49,143 nt of DNA. Origin: Parcubacteria group bacterium GW2011_GWA1_47_8. Its GTDB lineage: Bacteria; Patescibacteriota; Minisyncoccia; Phycocordibacterales; UBA1550. The stretch's first letter is position 1; each line of letters starts with the position of its first letter. Where the stretch lies: NCBI GenBank assembly GCA_000996605.1, contig LCOP01000006.1, positions 1 through 49,143 of the forward strand, read 5' to 3'. The notes beneath the pieces are model-generated. The model was not told where the DNA came from. It was given only the letters and a program-made list of their open reading frames with translations, and did no database searches. The position numbers and the translations under genes are program-made. Below are positions 1 through 8,579 of the stretch, one piece after another.

Positions 1-46
1 GAGCTTTCTGTTCGCTCGAGAACTTTCTTCTTGTTTTCATATACGT

Positions 47-1573
47 TCAGTATATCGTAAATTCCTTAGGCAGTTGTCTCATTTGTGGGGGTTGGACCAC
101 TTCCTTTTGCTCTTTGCTCATGATGCGCGCTCCGACGAATGGTGGGTTACCGAGAATGTATGAGAGTTTGTGTTTTGGGACGACATCCTCCCAATTTTTA
201 GTAAGCGCATTGTCATTTACAATCGTCGCTGGTTCACGAAGGGGCAGACGCAAATATGGAGTACCAAGTTTCTTCGCAAGTTCATTATTCATTTGGTGAT
301 CTACAAGGTACATCGCGGTGCGTGCAATGAGGGCAGGCGACTCTTCTATTTCAATTCCATAAAACTGATTAACGTTGAGGAGCGAAAGGTCTCCCGTGCC
401 AATGAGCCTCCTCTGTCCCATTTTATTTTTTATATCAAGGATTTCAAGCTCAAGTCTGCGGAGTTCGCGATAGGTAACCACGAGGAAATTCCCGCAACCG
501 CATGCGGGGTCGAGGAAAGTAAGCTTCGTAAGCTTTTGATGAAATGCATCGAGCTTTTTTGGGTCGTACTTTACTTTGTCAAATTCAACACAAAGCTCAT
601 CAAGGAAAAGCGGTTGAATTACTTTCAAAATATTTTTTTCAGAAGTATAGTGTGCTCCGAGCTGTCGTCGGTTATCTTCGTTCATTACCCCCTGAAACAG
701 GGAACCAAAAATAGATGCTGATATTTCTGACCAACCAAAACTGCAACACTTCACGAGCTTGAGGCGTGCCCCTGCGTCCAAAGACACCGGAGCGATACGT
801 TCCGCAAAAATTCCACCATTGATGTACTCGAACGCATTTAGCTGTTCCTCGAGATTTGTTTGTCGTTTTTCTCTCGGAGTGTTGAGGACTTCGAAAATTT
901 GAAGTAAGTGAATGCCTAAATCGCTTCCGTCAATATTTGTGCGGTCTTCTATGTAACTGCGAAACTGCCCTTGCTGAAATATTCCCGTGTCCTCAGCAAA
1001 AAGACAAAATAATATTCGCGCAAGAAAAACATCGAGGTCGTGCCCGCTGTACCCCGTCTTTGCAATTTCGTTATGAAAATCTGCCATCAGCTTTGCCGCC
1101 TTAATGCTTGCCTCCTCCTCTTTTTCATAATGACGAACCGTATACCCAGAAATAAAGCCAAAAAGTTCTATATTCTTATGTAAATCTTTAAGCAAAAATT
1201 CTTCTTGTTTTTTCTCATCCAAGTCGTATACTCGTATCTTTTCAAAATCGGAGAGAACAACATAGCGGGGGAGTTCCGCATTTTTTAACCCAGGGATATA
1301 ATCTTTCGCCTGCGTGAATGCTTTGTCTAGGTCTTTGCCTCGTGACTTGTGCTCTGCGAGCATTACGCCCTTCCAAAGAACATCAATAAACCCCTGCGCG
1401 CCGTCTTGTTTTTTAACGTTATATTCAAAGGATGCGACTCTTCGACGTGGAACACCAAAAACCTCAAAAAATCCGTCCCAAAAACTTTTTGCTTCTGCAT
1501 CTTCGTTGCATTCTCGCTCCCATTCGTGAGCAAAAACGATGGCGCGATTTCGTATTTCGTTTAGGCTTATCAT
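47..1573 (-). CDS. MmeI-like type IIL restriction-modification enzyme, C-terminally truncated
   Basis: A single-chain restriction endonuclease plus adenine methyltransferase. The N-terminus carries the MmeI-type nuclease signature D-x9-E-x-K (D64, then EHK at 74-76). A helical linker follows, then the methyltransferase domain with the AdoMet motif FLDPACGCGNFL (353-364) and the amino-methyltransferase motif NPPF (476-479). MmeI relatives are about 900 aa and have a target-recognition domain after the methylase. Here the frame stops about 29 residues after NPPF, so the rest of the methylase and the whole recognition domain are missing. A different frame (from about 64 down to 1 on the minus strand) is open to the window edge. 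Probably a frameshifted or degraded gene, unlikely to be active alone. The family is clear; the truncation is read directly from the sequence. Confidence 0.8.
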   Translation of the reverse strand: MISLNEIRNRAIVFAHEWERECNEDAEAKSFWDGFFEVFGVPRRRVASFEYNVKKQDGAQGFIDVLWKGVMLAEHKSRGKDLDKAFTQAKDYIPGLKNAELPRYVVLSDFEKIRVYDLDEKKQEEFLLKDLHKNIELFGFISGYTVRHYEKEEEASIKAAKLMADFHNEIAKTGYSGHDLDVFLARILFCLFAEDTGIFQQGQFRSYIEDRTNIDGSDLGIHLLQIFEVLNTPREKRQTNLEEQLNAFEYINGGIFAERIAPVSLDAGARLKLVKCCSFGWSEISASIFGSLFQGVMNEDNRRQLGAHYTSEKNILKVIQPLFLDELCVEFDKVKYDPKKLDAFHQKLTKLTFLDPACGCGNFLVVTYRELRRLELEILDIKNKMGQRRLIGTGDLSLLNVNQFYGIEIEESPALIARTAMYLVDHQMNNELAKKLGTPYLRLPLREPATIVNDNALTKNWEDVVPKHKLSYILGNPPFVGARIMSKEQKEVVQPPQMRQLPKEFTIY

Positions 1574-1693
1574 GCTATTTTGTTCATAAAACTATCTTGA
1601 TGTTCTCTAAACTCTAGCATTTTTGGCTTTATTTTGAAATGATGCATTGGGGTGGCTTTTCTTTTTTCGCATTTTCCGTATGCTGGAGGTATT

Positions 1694-2224
1694 ATGTCCG
1701 GACACAATAAATGGGCGCAGATCAAGCGCAAAAAGGCAGTAACGGACGCAAAACGAAGCAAAATCTTCGGGAAATTCTCGCGGCTTATCGTCGTCGAATC
1801 GAAAAAGTCCGGGGGCGATGTGTCCACGCCGGGATTGCGCGCAATCATTGAGCGCGCGAAAAAAGAAAACATGCCGATTGAGAACATCGAGCGCGCGGTG
1901 AAAAAAGGCGCAGGAAGCGATGCAGGAAACATGGCACCGGTACTCTACGAAGCCTACGGCCCCGGCGGATGCGCGATCCTTGTCGAAGGGCTCACGGATA
2001 ATAAAAATCGTACGGTCGCGGAAATAAAGCATATCCTTTCAAAGCACGGCCTCTCGCTCGCAGGGCAAGGCGCCGCCCTTTGGGCATTCACCAAAACCGC
2101 CGACGGCTATGAACCACAAGTAATGATTCCCCTATCGGATGAAGATGGCGAGGCACTCTCGACACTCTTGGACGAGCTTGATGAGAATGATGATGCGCAG
2201 GAGGTGTACACGAATGCGGAATAA
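1694..2224 (+). CDS. yebC: YebC/PmpR family protein, short form
   Basis: Belongs to the YebC/PmpR/TACO1 family, described as transcriptional regulators and, in some members, as factors that relieve ribosome stalling. The start at MSGHNKWAQIKRKKA is chosen because the family begins this way and GGAGGT lies just upstream (1685-1690). The 176-aa product is shorter than the usual 240 aa or so. The N-terminal domain and the segment around YGPGGCAILVEGLTDNKNRT are intact. After LWAFTKT the chain passes almost directly to the C-terminal end (LLDELDENDDAQEVYTNAE), so about 60 residues of the middle domain are absent. I believe such short forms occur in Parcubacteria. The last codons lie inside a long hairpin. 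Confidence 0.93.
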   Translation: MSGHNKWAQIKRKKAVTDAKRSKIFGKFSRLIVVESKKSGGDVSTPGLRAIIERAKKENMPIENIERAVKKGAGSDAGNMAPVLYEAYGPGGCAILVEGLTDNKNRTVAEIKHILSKHGLSLAGQGAALWAFTKTADGYEPQVMIPLSDEDGEALSTLLDELDENDDAQEVYTNAE

Positions 2225-2249
2225 CGCAAAGCGTTATTCCGCATTCGTG
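2209..2249. repeat. perfect 19-bp hairpin over the yebC stop codon
   Basis: Two 19-base arms (2209-2227 and 2231-2249) are exact reverse complements around an AAA loop. The left arm includes the last yebC codons and its stop. No T-run follows, so a classical intrinsic terminator is not evident. It could be an mRNA 3' stabiliser or a factor-assisted terminator. Confidence 0.8.
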
Positions 2250-2304
2250 ACAACTGACAAGGAACCAAGTGCGGTCCCGTCAACTGTCCGCGTAGCGGTG
2301 TCAA

Positions 2305-2334
2305 TTGTCAAATGTTTGCAGTCAGTGGTACACT
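2305..2334 (+). promoter_or_regulatory. ruvC promoter, extended -10
   Basis: TTGTCA (2305-2310), an 18-base spacer, then TGG-TACACT with the hexamer at 2329-2334. Only six bases separate the -10 box from the ruvC ATG at 2341, which predicts a leaderless transcript. Confidence 0.55.
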
Positions 2335-2340
2335 GACCCC

Positions 2341-2898
2341 ATGCGCATCATCGCCATCGACCCCGGGTATGAACGGCTAGGGATTGCCGTATTAACCCGC
2401 CAAGATTTTGCTCCACAAAACCTAAGCGGGCAAGGAAAAGCAATTGAAGTCCCCTCCGCACAAGGCTCTGGTGGACCACGGGAAAAACTTCTTTTTTCGG
2501 AGTGTTTTAAAACGAAAGCGGCGCTTCCTTTTGTGGAGCGACTTCTGCTCGTGGGGTGCGAGGTGGCGCGCGTCATTGAGGAGTTTCGTCCCGAAGCGCT
2601 CGCAATTGAAAATCTTTTTATCGACAACAATCAAAAGACCGCCATGCGCGTTGCGGAAGTACGCGGGGCGATTCTCTATCAAGCGCGTCTCTCGGGTCTC
2701 TCAATCGCCGAATACACACCCCTTCAAATCAAGATGGCGACAACAGGGTACGGCAAAGCGACCAAAGATCAAGTGATGTCGATGGTAAAAAAATTTGTTT
2801 TGGGCGCCGGGTCCATAAAACAAGACGACGAAATGGACGCAATCGCTATCGGGCTCACTTATTTTGCCTATTATCGCCCCACATCAACGTCAAAATAA
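2341..2898 (+). CDS. ruvC: crossover junction endodeoxyribonuclease RuvC
   Basis: Holliday-junction resolvase that nicks four-way DNA junctions symmetrically as a dimer, normally with RuvAB. The 185-aa protein shows the RNase H-like fold motifs IDPGYERLG (D7), AIENLF (E90) and QDDEMDAIAIG (D163 and D166), the expected acidic catalytic set. Residues about 20-60 form a longer, charged insertion than in the E. coli enzyme. The start at MRIIAIDPG is chosen over upstream in-frame ATG codons because it matches the family and sits six bases after a good -10 box. No ruvA or ruvB is in the window. Confidence 0.95.
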   Translation: MRIIAIDPGYERLGIAVLTRQDFAPQNLSGQGKAIEVPSAQGSGGPREKLLFSECFKTKAALPFVERLLLVGCEVARVIEEFRPEALAIENLFIDNNQKTAMRVAEVRGAILYQARLSGLSIAEYTPLQIKMATTGYGKATKDQVMSMVKKFVLGAGSIKQDDEMDAIAIGLTYFAYYRPTSTSK

Positions 2899-2933
2899 TT
2901 ATAGATTACAAGGATTTTTCCATTTTCCCCAAG

Positions 2934-2942
2934 TTATCCACA
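2934..2942 (+). promoter_or_regulatory. consensus DnaA box
   Basis: TTATCCACA is an exact match to the DnaA-box consensus, in the spacer between ruvC and the small acidic gene. It lies 18 bases upstream of the predicted -35 box of that gene. A single box may be chance in an AT-rich spacer. Confidence 0.4.
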
Positions 2943-2959
2943 GTTTAAGAGAAAATAAG

Positions 2960-2988
2960 TTGCAGAAGAAAAAACTTTTTGGTACAAC
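2960..2988 (+). promoter_or_regulatory. promoter of the small acidic gene
   Basis: TTGCAG (2960-2965), a 17-base spacer and TACAAC (2983-2988). It predicts a leader of roughly 50 bases before the ATG at 3046, unlike the leaderless pattern of many other genes here. Confidence 0.45.
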
Positions 2989-3045
2989 TATGGTGTTGTT
3001 GCGGCACAGAGCGTAGTGCAACACATAATTTTACACATAAATAAT

Positions 3046-3207
3046 ATGGCAGAAGAAGATATAACAAGTGAAGTGAGTGGAGATGTTGACATAACCAACG
3101 CTTTTGATCTCAACGATGATGACGTTGACTTGGGAGACGACTCGGTTGGACTCTTGAGTGAGGAGGATCCTGTCCCAGGATTTGTATCACGTAGTTTCGA
3201 GGACTAG
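3046..3207 (+). CDS. small very acidic protein, unknown function
   Basis: A 53-aa product starting MAEEDITSEVSG and rich in Asp and Glu (AFDLNDDDVDLGDDSVGLL), ending GFVSRSFED. No membrane segment or cysteine is seen. It has its own promoter-like sequence and a strong intrinsic terminator 11 bases after the stop, so it is probably a monocistronic, well-expressed gene. An in-frame ATG at 3016 would add ten residues but looks less likely. I do not recognise the family. Confidence 0.65.
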   Translation: MAEEDITSEVSGDVDITNAFDLNDDDVDLGDDSVGLLSEEDPVPGFVSRSFED

Positions 3208-3217
3208 TGCTCTATTT

Positions 3218-3250
3218 AAGAAGCCGCCCAAGTGGGCGGCTTCTTTTATA
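3218..3250 (+). terminator. strong intrinsic terminator
   Basis: A 12-bp stem (3218-3229 with 3234-3245), GC-rich in the middle (GCCGCCC/GGGCGGC), loop AAGT, followed by a T-rich tract. It ends the transcript of the small acidic gene. Confidence 0.9.
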
Positions 3251-3407
3251 TCATTTCTAAATAACTCTTGTATAAAAAAAATTTAAAAAAATCAAGCGAG
3301 ACAAAGAGAAAATTCTAAAGAATATAGAGATATTTTGAAGAATTTCCTCAAAGTCGTAGCAGAAATTTTTGGATTATGATACATAGGTTATTTAGAGATG
3401 GTATTAT
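3248..3407. repeat. copies of a promoter-like repeat downstream of tyrS
   Basis: GTTATTTAGAGATGGTATTA plus a final T (3387-3407, plus strand) matches the tyrS upstream element (4605-4625, minus strand) at 20 of 21 positions. A third, partial copy (minus strand, 3269 to 3248) shares AAGAGTTATTTAGA with the tyrS copy. The rest of the spacer is AT-rich and shows no gene. Confidence 0.6.
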
Positions 3408-4594
3408 GTCGCGCGAATTTTTACAAATCGGCGTTTTCCTATTTTGTATATTCCGTTCACCGCGACCTCGAAGTGATTCGTAATCTTTTCTTCCACATCC
3501 CCATCCATACGCCTTACCGCACCTTCGTCCACAAGGCGTCGCCAGTCACTCTTTGAAACCACAATTCCCGCGCGCACCAAGAGATCGGAAAATAGCTCGC
3601 CCGCCTTCATGTCGATTTCTTGGATGTCGTCGGGAACTTCTTTTTTTTGAAATGTTGCAATAAATCCTTTGCGTGTGCGAAGAGCCTCCTCTTTTCCATG
3701 ATACATTGAGACAATCTCTGTTGCGAGGTCGAGTTTGAGATTACGCGGATTATCGCCGCGTCCAAGAGCTCCGCGTACTTCGCCAAGGTGCTCTGGAGAC
3801 ACATGTGTTGCATGCACAAAATATTTAATAATAAATTCATCGCGCAAGCTCATCACCTTTCCAAACATGTCGCTCGGCATATCGGTAAGGTTCACCGTAT
3901 TCCCCCAGCTCGAGCTCATTTTGCGCCCATCGAGCCCTTCAATAAGGTCGACCATTAAAATGCTTTGTGGTTCTTTGCCAAAATGTTCTTGGAGTCTGCG
4001 CCCCGCAAGCATGTTGAATTTCTGGTCGGTCCCCCCAATCTCTATGTCTGCATCCACAGCGACACTATCGTAGCCTTGCATCAATGGGTAGAGAAGCTCG
4101 CGCAAAGACACCCGCATACCCCTATCCATGCGGCGTTTAATGTTTTCCCGTGCGATAAAATCTGAGAGCGAAAAAGCTTCGGCGTGCTCGGTGATTTCGC
4201 GATAGGTAAGTTTTTCGAGCCATTCAGTGTTCTTGTGCTTTTCAACCTTGTTCATGTCAAGAATCTTCCCTGCTTGTTCAAAATAGGTGGCGAGGTTTTG
4301 CTCCACCACTTCGCGAGAGAGCATTGGGCGCTCGCTTTCTTTGTCCGAGGTATCGCCAATCACCCCCGTAAAGTCACCAATGATAAAAACAATGGTGTGT
4401 CCGAGGTCTTGGAGGTCACGGAGTTTCCACAGAGCGACCGCACGCCCAAGATGGATATGGGGGCTCGTAGGATCAATGCCGAATTTCACCCGAAGTGGCT
4501 TTCCGGCGAGAAGTTTTGTCCGAAGTGTATCCAAATGAATCACCTCGGCAACCCCCCGCGTCAAGAGTTCATCAATTTTTTGAATATCTATCAT
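3404..4594 (-). CDS. tyrS: tyrosyl-tRNA synthetase
   Basis: Charges tRNA-Tyr with tyrosine. The 396-aa class I synthetase has the HIGH-type motif HIHLG (46-50), preceded by FGIDPTSP, and the KMSKS-type loop KMSSS (225-229). An S4-like RNA-binding domain occupies about residues 345-396 (LLVRAGIVVSKSDWRRLVDEG). Length is normal for the family. The start ATG is ten bases after a TGG-TATTAT extended -10 box. The stop codon lies inside an inverted copy of the same promoter-like sequence. Confidence 0.96.
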   Translation of the reverse strand: MIDIQKIDELLTRGVAEVIHLDTLRTKLLAGKPLRVKFGIDPTSPHIHLGRAVALWKLRDLQDLGHTIVFIIGDFTGVIGDTSDKESERPMLSREVVEQNLATYFEQAGKILDMNKVEKHKNTEWLEKLTYREITEHAEAFSLSDFIARENIKRRMDRGMRVSLRELLYPLMQGYDSVAVDADIEIGGTDQKFNMLAGRRLQEHFGKEPQSILMVDLIEGLDGRKMSSSWGNTVNLTDMPSDMFGKVMSLRDEFIIKYFVHATHVSPEHLGEVRGALGRGDNPRNLKLDLATEIVSMYHGKEEALRTRKGFIATFQKKEVPDDIQEIDMKAGELFSDLLVRAGIVVSKSDWRRLVDEGAVRRMDGDVEEKITNHFEVAVNGIYKIGKRRFVKIRAT

Positions 4595-4604
4595 ATTATT
4601 TCTT

Positions 4605-4629
4605 ATAATACCATATCTAAATAACTCTT
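4605..4629 (-). promoter_or_regulatory. tyrS promoter element (extended -10)
   Basis: On the minus strand the element reads GTTATTTAGATATGGTATTA and a final T, containing TGG-TATTAT ten bases before the tyrS start. No T-box specifier structure is seen; the leader is far too short for one. Confidence 0.55.
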
Positions 4630-4638
4630 ACATAAAAA

Positions 4639-4668
4639 TTCGCCGAACAGATTAGTATGTGGTATTAT
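4639..4668 (+). promoter_or_regulatory. promoter of the class A penicillin-binding protein gene
   Basis: TTCGCC (4639-4644), an 18-base spacer and TATTAT (4663-4668) preceded by TGTGG, an extended -10. The ATG at 4681 follows after 12 bases, so the leader would be only about six bases. Confidence 0.5.
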
Positions 4669-4680
4669 GGTGTTACTTTT

Positions 4681-7224
4681 ATGGTGCGTAAAACCCTTCC
4701 TAAAAAAAAGAAGCGTCGCTTTTTTGAGAAAAAGCGCGTCACTTCAATCTTCCTTTTCTTGGTAAGCGGAGGATTTTTCCTCGCGGGAATCTTTTTATTA
4801 TGGGCGTCTTTCCTTAAAATTCCCGATTTTACCGGATTTAGTCAAAGAAAAATCGTTGAGTCTACAAAGATATACGACCGAACCGGGGAAATTCTGCTTT
4901 ATGATGTTCATCAAAATGTAAAACGTACCATTGTTCCCTTTGAGGAAATCTCTCCGTGGGTTAAAAAAGCGGTCATTGCGATTGAAGATACGGGATTTTA
5001 CCAACATCACGGCGTCAGTTTTCGTGGAATTGCACGCGCAATTCTCTATGGTGGCACGCGCGGAGGGGGATCAACAATCACCCAACAGGTAGTCAAAAAT
5101 ACCCTCCTTACCTCGGAAAAAAGAATAACAAGGAAATTGAAAGAGTTTATTTTATCATTCAAACTTGAACAAGCGTTCACCAAAGACCAAATTCTGGCCG
5201 TCTATCTCAATGAAATCCCCTATGGAGGCAATTTATACGGTATTGCCGAAGCAAGCCGTGCTTTTTTTGGCAAAGAATCCAAAGACATAACCCTTGCCGA
5301 AGCGGCATATATCGCCGCTCTCCCGAACGCCCCGACATATTATTCTCCTTATGGAAATCACAAGAAGGAACTCGATGAGCGTAAAAATTTTATATTGAAA
5401 CGGATGCTTGATCTCAAACTAATCACTACCACTGAATACCAACCAGCAATTGCGGAAAAAGTTGCATTCCTCCCCCGGGAACCGCGCGGAATCAAAGCGC
5501 CACACTTTATCGAGTGGATCAAAGAATACTTGGTGCAAAAATATGGGGAGCTCGCAGTCGAGGAAAACGGGTATACGGTTATCACCACCCTTGATTATGA
5601 TCTTCAGAAAAAAGCGGAGGAAACGGTTGATAAATTTGCTGCCGATATGGAAAATAAATACGGGGCAAAGAATATGGCTCTTGTGGCAATTGACCCCCAA
5701 ACCGGACAAGTTCTCTCTATGATTGGCTCACGAAACTATTTTGATACCGCAAATGAAGGAAATTTCAACGTTGCCCTTGCCTTCCGTCAGCCAGGATCAA
5801 CCTTCAAGCCTTTTGCATACGCAACTGCGTTCAAAAAAGGATATACTCCGGAAACAATACTATTCGATGTATCAACAAGCTTTAGCACTGGTTGTGATTG
5901 GCACGGCGTCCCCCTTACCTCTGCCATTAAAAAAGAGGATTGTTATATGCCGGAAAACTATGAAGGGGACTATCGAGGGCCACTCTCTATGCGGAGCTCC
6001 CTTGCACAATCACGCAACATCCCCTCAGTAAAGACATTATACCTCGCAGGAATTGATGAGACTATTGCTACCGCAAAACAGATGGGTATCACCAGCTTGG
6101 GCGACCGATCCCGATTTGGCCTTTCCCTTGTTTTGGGAGGTGGTGAAGTGTCGCTCCTCGACCTTACAGGAGCATATGGCGTCTTCGCGAACGACGGCGA
6201 AAAAAACAAAACTACTGCAATCCTTCGCATTGAAGACCGAAATGGTACTATTGTGGAAGAATTCAAAAAAGACGCGGAGCAGGTTCTTCCTGTTGAAATT
6301 TCTCGGCAAATCACCAGTATCCTTTCTGATAACAAGGCGCGCACACCAACATTTGGCGCAAACTCAAATCTCTATTTCCCCAACCAAGATGTTGCCGTAA
6401 AGACTGGTACGACTAACGACTACCGCGATGTGTGGACAGTGGGATACACTCCACGAGTCGTCGTCGGTATGTGGGGAGGAAACAATGACAACACCCCTAT
6501 TAAAAAGGGAAATTCCGCCGCGTACACCATCTCAAATGTATGGCATGCGGTGATGAATGACACCCTAAAACGTTTTCCTCCCGAGAAATTCATTGCGCCA
6601 GAAAAAGAAGATTTAACCATACTCCCCGCACCCCTTGCGGGGATATGGAAGGGTGGGGAGAAATATATCATTGATAAAATATCTGGGAAACTCGCAACAC
6701 CAGAAACTCCAAAAGAAATGCGGGAAATTGTTGTTGTTCCCGAGGTCCATACAATCCTTCATTGGGTGGACAAAGACCACCCCCGCGAGACACCCCCCTC
6801 AAGCCCCAGAAATGACTCGCAATATGGTTTATGGGAGGAGCCTATCCGACAGTGGGTTCTTTCACAAGGAATCATTGAGGGTGACCGTAGTGGCATTCCC
6901 ACAGAATACGAGACGGTGCATAACAATGAGTCTGCGCCGATTCTTTCTTTAGCTGGTACTGATTTCTCTCTGCTCCACAAAAACGATGAGCGGATTGAAA
7001 TAATGGTTTCTAGTATGGGGAAGTACCCATTAAACCGTGTTGATCTTTATGTAAACGGAACAATGGTTGATCAAAAAAATCAAGTGCCCTTCTCTTTTTC
7101 CTTTGTTCCTCAAAATATTGATAATATCTCTACAGAAAATACCCTTGTGTTTGTTGGGTATGATATTGTTTCCAATAAATCTTCCTCAAGTACCGTTTTG
7201 AGTATTAAACAAACCGAAAATTAA
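4681..7224 (+). CDS. class A penicillin-binding protein (PBP1A family)
   Basis: A bifunctional peptidoglycan synthase: glycosyltransferase plus transpeptidase, anchored in the membrane and facing outward. The 847-aa chain has a basic cytoplasmic start, one membrane segment (about 22-45), a GT51 domain with catalytic E102 (IEDTGFYQHHG) and GGGSTITQQ, and a transpeptidase with S373-TFK, SRN (445-447) and KTGT (574-577). A C-terminal extension after about residue 690 resembles an Ig-like or stalk domain. The start at MVRKTLPKKKKRR is preferred because the upstream ATG (4657) lies inside the likely -10 region. The stop abuts the stop of the converging next gene with no gap. Confidence 0.94.
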   Translation: MVRKTLPKKKKRRFFEKKRVTSIFLFLVSGGFFLAGIFLLWASFLKIPDFTGFSQRKIVESTKIYDRTGEILLYDVHQNVKRTIVPFEEISPWVKKAVIAIEDTGFYQHHGVSFRGIARAILYGGTRGGGSTITQQVVKNTLLTSEKRITRKLKEFILSFKLEQAFTKDQILAVYLNEIPYGGNLYGIAEASRAFFGKESKDITLAEAAYIAALPNAPTYYSPYGNHKKELDERKNFILKRMLDLKLITTTEYQPAIAEKVAFLPREPRGIKAPHFIEWIKEYLVQKYGELAVEENGYTVITTLDYDLQKKAEETVDKFAADMENKYGAKNMALVAIDPQTGQVLSMIGSRNYFDTANEGNFNVALAFRQPGSTFKPFAYATAFKKGYTPETILFDVSTSFSTGCDWHGVPLTSAIKKEDCYMPENYEGDYRGPLSMRSSLAQSRNIPSVKTLYLAGIDETIATAKQMGITSLGDRSRFGLSLVLGGGEVSLLDLTGAYGVFANDGEKNKTTAILRIEDRNGTIVEEFKKDAEQVLPVEISRQITSILSDNKARTPTFGANSNLYFPNQDVAVKTGTTNDYRDVWTVGYTPRVVVGMWGGNNDNTPIKKGNSAAYTISNVWHAVMNDTLKRFPPEKFIAPEKEDLTILPAPLAGIWKGGEKYIIDKISGKLATPETPKEMREIVVVPEVHTILHWVDKDHPRETPPSSPRNDSQYGLWEEPIRQWVLSQGIIEGDRSGIPTEYETVHNNESAPILSLAGTDFSLLHKNDERIEIMVSSMGKYPLNRVDLYVNGTMVDQKNQVPFSFSFVPQNIDNISTENTLVFVGYDIVSNKSSSSTVLSIKQTEN

Positions 7225-7479
7225 TTAATAGATATCTGAAAAAAAATCACACCCGGGAAGATTTCGTATTTTTCTAAGGATCTCTTCTTTTTTGATGAGG
7301 ATTTCTGTTTTAATAATTGGAGGAACTTTAAGAAAAATAGTGTTTTTTTGTAAGACCACCTGCGGAATGATTACAGGAATATTATGTAATCTAAAAACTC
7401 CAACAATAAGCCCTTTTTTTGCTTTTTCTGTGTTGCTTACATTTTTAAACCGCGAAAGAAATTGGCTGATTGATAGCAT
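7225..7479 (-). CDS. short DUF721/DciA-like protein
   Basis: An 84-aa protein whose ATG overlaps the dnaN stop by one base (TAATG), so the two are translationally coupled. The C-terminal half (NTIFLKVPPIIKTEILIKKE) resembles the core of DUF721/DciA, the replicative-helicase loader or partner that often sits near dnaA and dnaN. The protein is much shorter than E. coli-type DciA and the similarity is weak by eye, so the family call rests partly on position. If correct, it would act with DnaA in replication initiation. Confidence 0.6.
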   Translation of the reverse strand: MLSISQFLSRFKNVSNTEKAKKGLIVGVFRLHNIPVIIPQVVLQKNTIFLKVPPIIKTEILIKKEEILRKIRNLPGCDFFSDIY

Positions 7480-8579
7480 TATCGTGTAAGAGGCATTGCG
7501 AGGTTGGTAAAAGAGAGGTCTCCAAGTCCTCGAATCACCGCTGATTTATCTGGTCCATTAAATTGAATGACCACACTATCTTTTTCAATAGAGTTCAAAC
7601 AATCAAAGATGTGTTTCCCGTTGAGGGATATTTCAATAGGGTCTCCGGAGATTGTTGTGGTTATGTGTGATTTTGTTTCTCCTATTTCGGTGTTTTTTGT
7701 TGAGATAACACATTCTTTTTTTTGTGGGTTTATGGTAAAAGTGATTTTTTTGAATTTATCAGAAAAAAGGGTGGTGAGTTTTAGTGTGTTTATAAGGTCT
7801 TGTTTCAATATAATAATCTCTGTGGTGTGTGTTTTGGGAATAATTTGTTCGTAATCTGGGTATACACCTTGAATGACCCGCGAGGTGATGTAAAATGATG
7901 CGCCGACACATGAGATTTGTGTTTTTGTCACCACAAAAGAAATATCTTCATTCATTAACTCAATAACTTTTATTATTTCAAGGATATTTTTAATAGGAAC
8001 TATAATTCCGTGTGATAAGTTGATATTCGGTTGTTTAATTCTCCTTTCTGAAAGGTGAAATGAATCAGTTGCCACAAAAACTAAGGTGTCTGATATTTGG
8101 TGTATGTAAATACTCGCTATTTCTGGTTTAATATCTGAAAATGCGGCACTAGTGATCACTGATTTAACACCTTGAATGAATTTTTGGGGTGATATGGTGA
8201 ATTTTTCACCTTCATGAATAATAGGGATGGTTGGAAAATCATCAGGAAGTATTCCTTTTATGGTTAGGTGTTTCGTTTTTGTTGTTATAGTACATACTCC
8301 CTGAGAAACCTCAATGGTCACTTCTTGTTCATCAGGGATATTAGTTAAGATATTCGCCAAAAGCGTCCCTTGGATTGCAATACTTCCTTCGATTATTATT
8401 TCTGCTGGTATTTGAAACTCAACACCGACCTCAAGGTTTGTTGACCGAATGATCAACTTTTTTTTATCAGTCATAAGGAGTACGGATCCTAAAATAGGGA
8501 GTGATAGATTTTTCCCCGTAATACGATCTGCACTTGTTATATATTTATTGAGGAGCACGCGGTTACAAATGAGTTTCAT
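7479..8579 (-). CDS. dnaN: DNA polymerase III subunit beta (sliding clamp)
   Basis: Forms the ring-shaped clamp that tethers polymerase III to DNA. Normal length (366 aa), with the expected three-domain repeat pattern, for example LPILGSVLLMTDKKKLIIRS near the start, VFVATDSFHLSERR in the middle, and an ending on MPLTR, close to the family's M-P-x-R end. It lies downstream of dnaA on the same strand, separated by a 231-base origin-like spacer, and overlaps the following DUF721-like gene by one base. The start has no clear Shine-Dalgarno; a TAATAC box lies six bases upstream. Confidence 0.97.
   Translation of the reverse strand: MKLICNRVLLNKYITSADRITGKNLSLPILGSVLLMTDKKKLIIRSTNLEVGVEFQIPAEIIIEGSIAIQGTLLANILTNIPDEQEVTIEVSQGVCTITTKTKHLTIKGILPDDFPTIPIIHEGEKFTISPQKFIQGVKSVITSAAFSDIKPEIASIYIHQISDTLVFVATDSFHLSERRIKQPNINLSHGIIVPIKNILEIIKVIELMNEDISFVVTKTQISCVGASFYITSRVIQGVYPDYEQIIPKTHTTEIIILKQDLINTLKLTTLFSDKFKKITFTINPQKKECVISTKNTEIGETKSHITTTISGDPIEISLNGKHIFDCLNSIEKDSVVIQFNGPDKSAVIRGLGDLSFTNLAMPLTR

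Noticed and set aside
170..721. A 183-aa plus-strand open frame opposite the restriction-modification gene
   Set aside because: Lies entirely antisense to clear MmeI-family motifs and shows no domain or ribosome-binding site.
4595..4680. T-box riboswitch for tyrS
   Set aside because: Leader is only a few bases after the likely transcription start; no specifier loop or T-box sequence.
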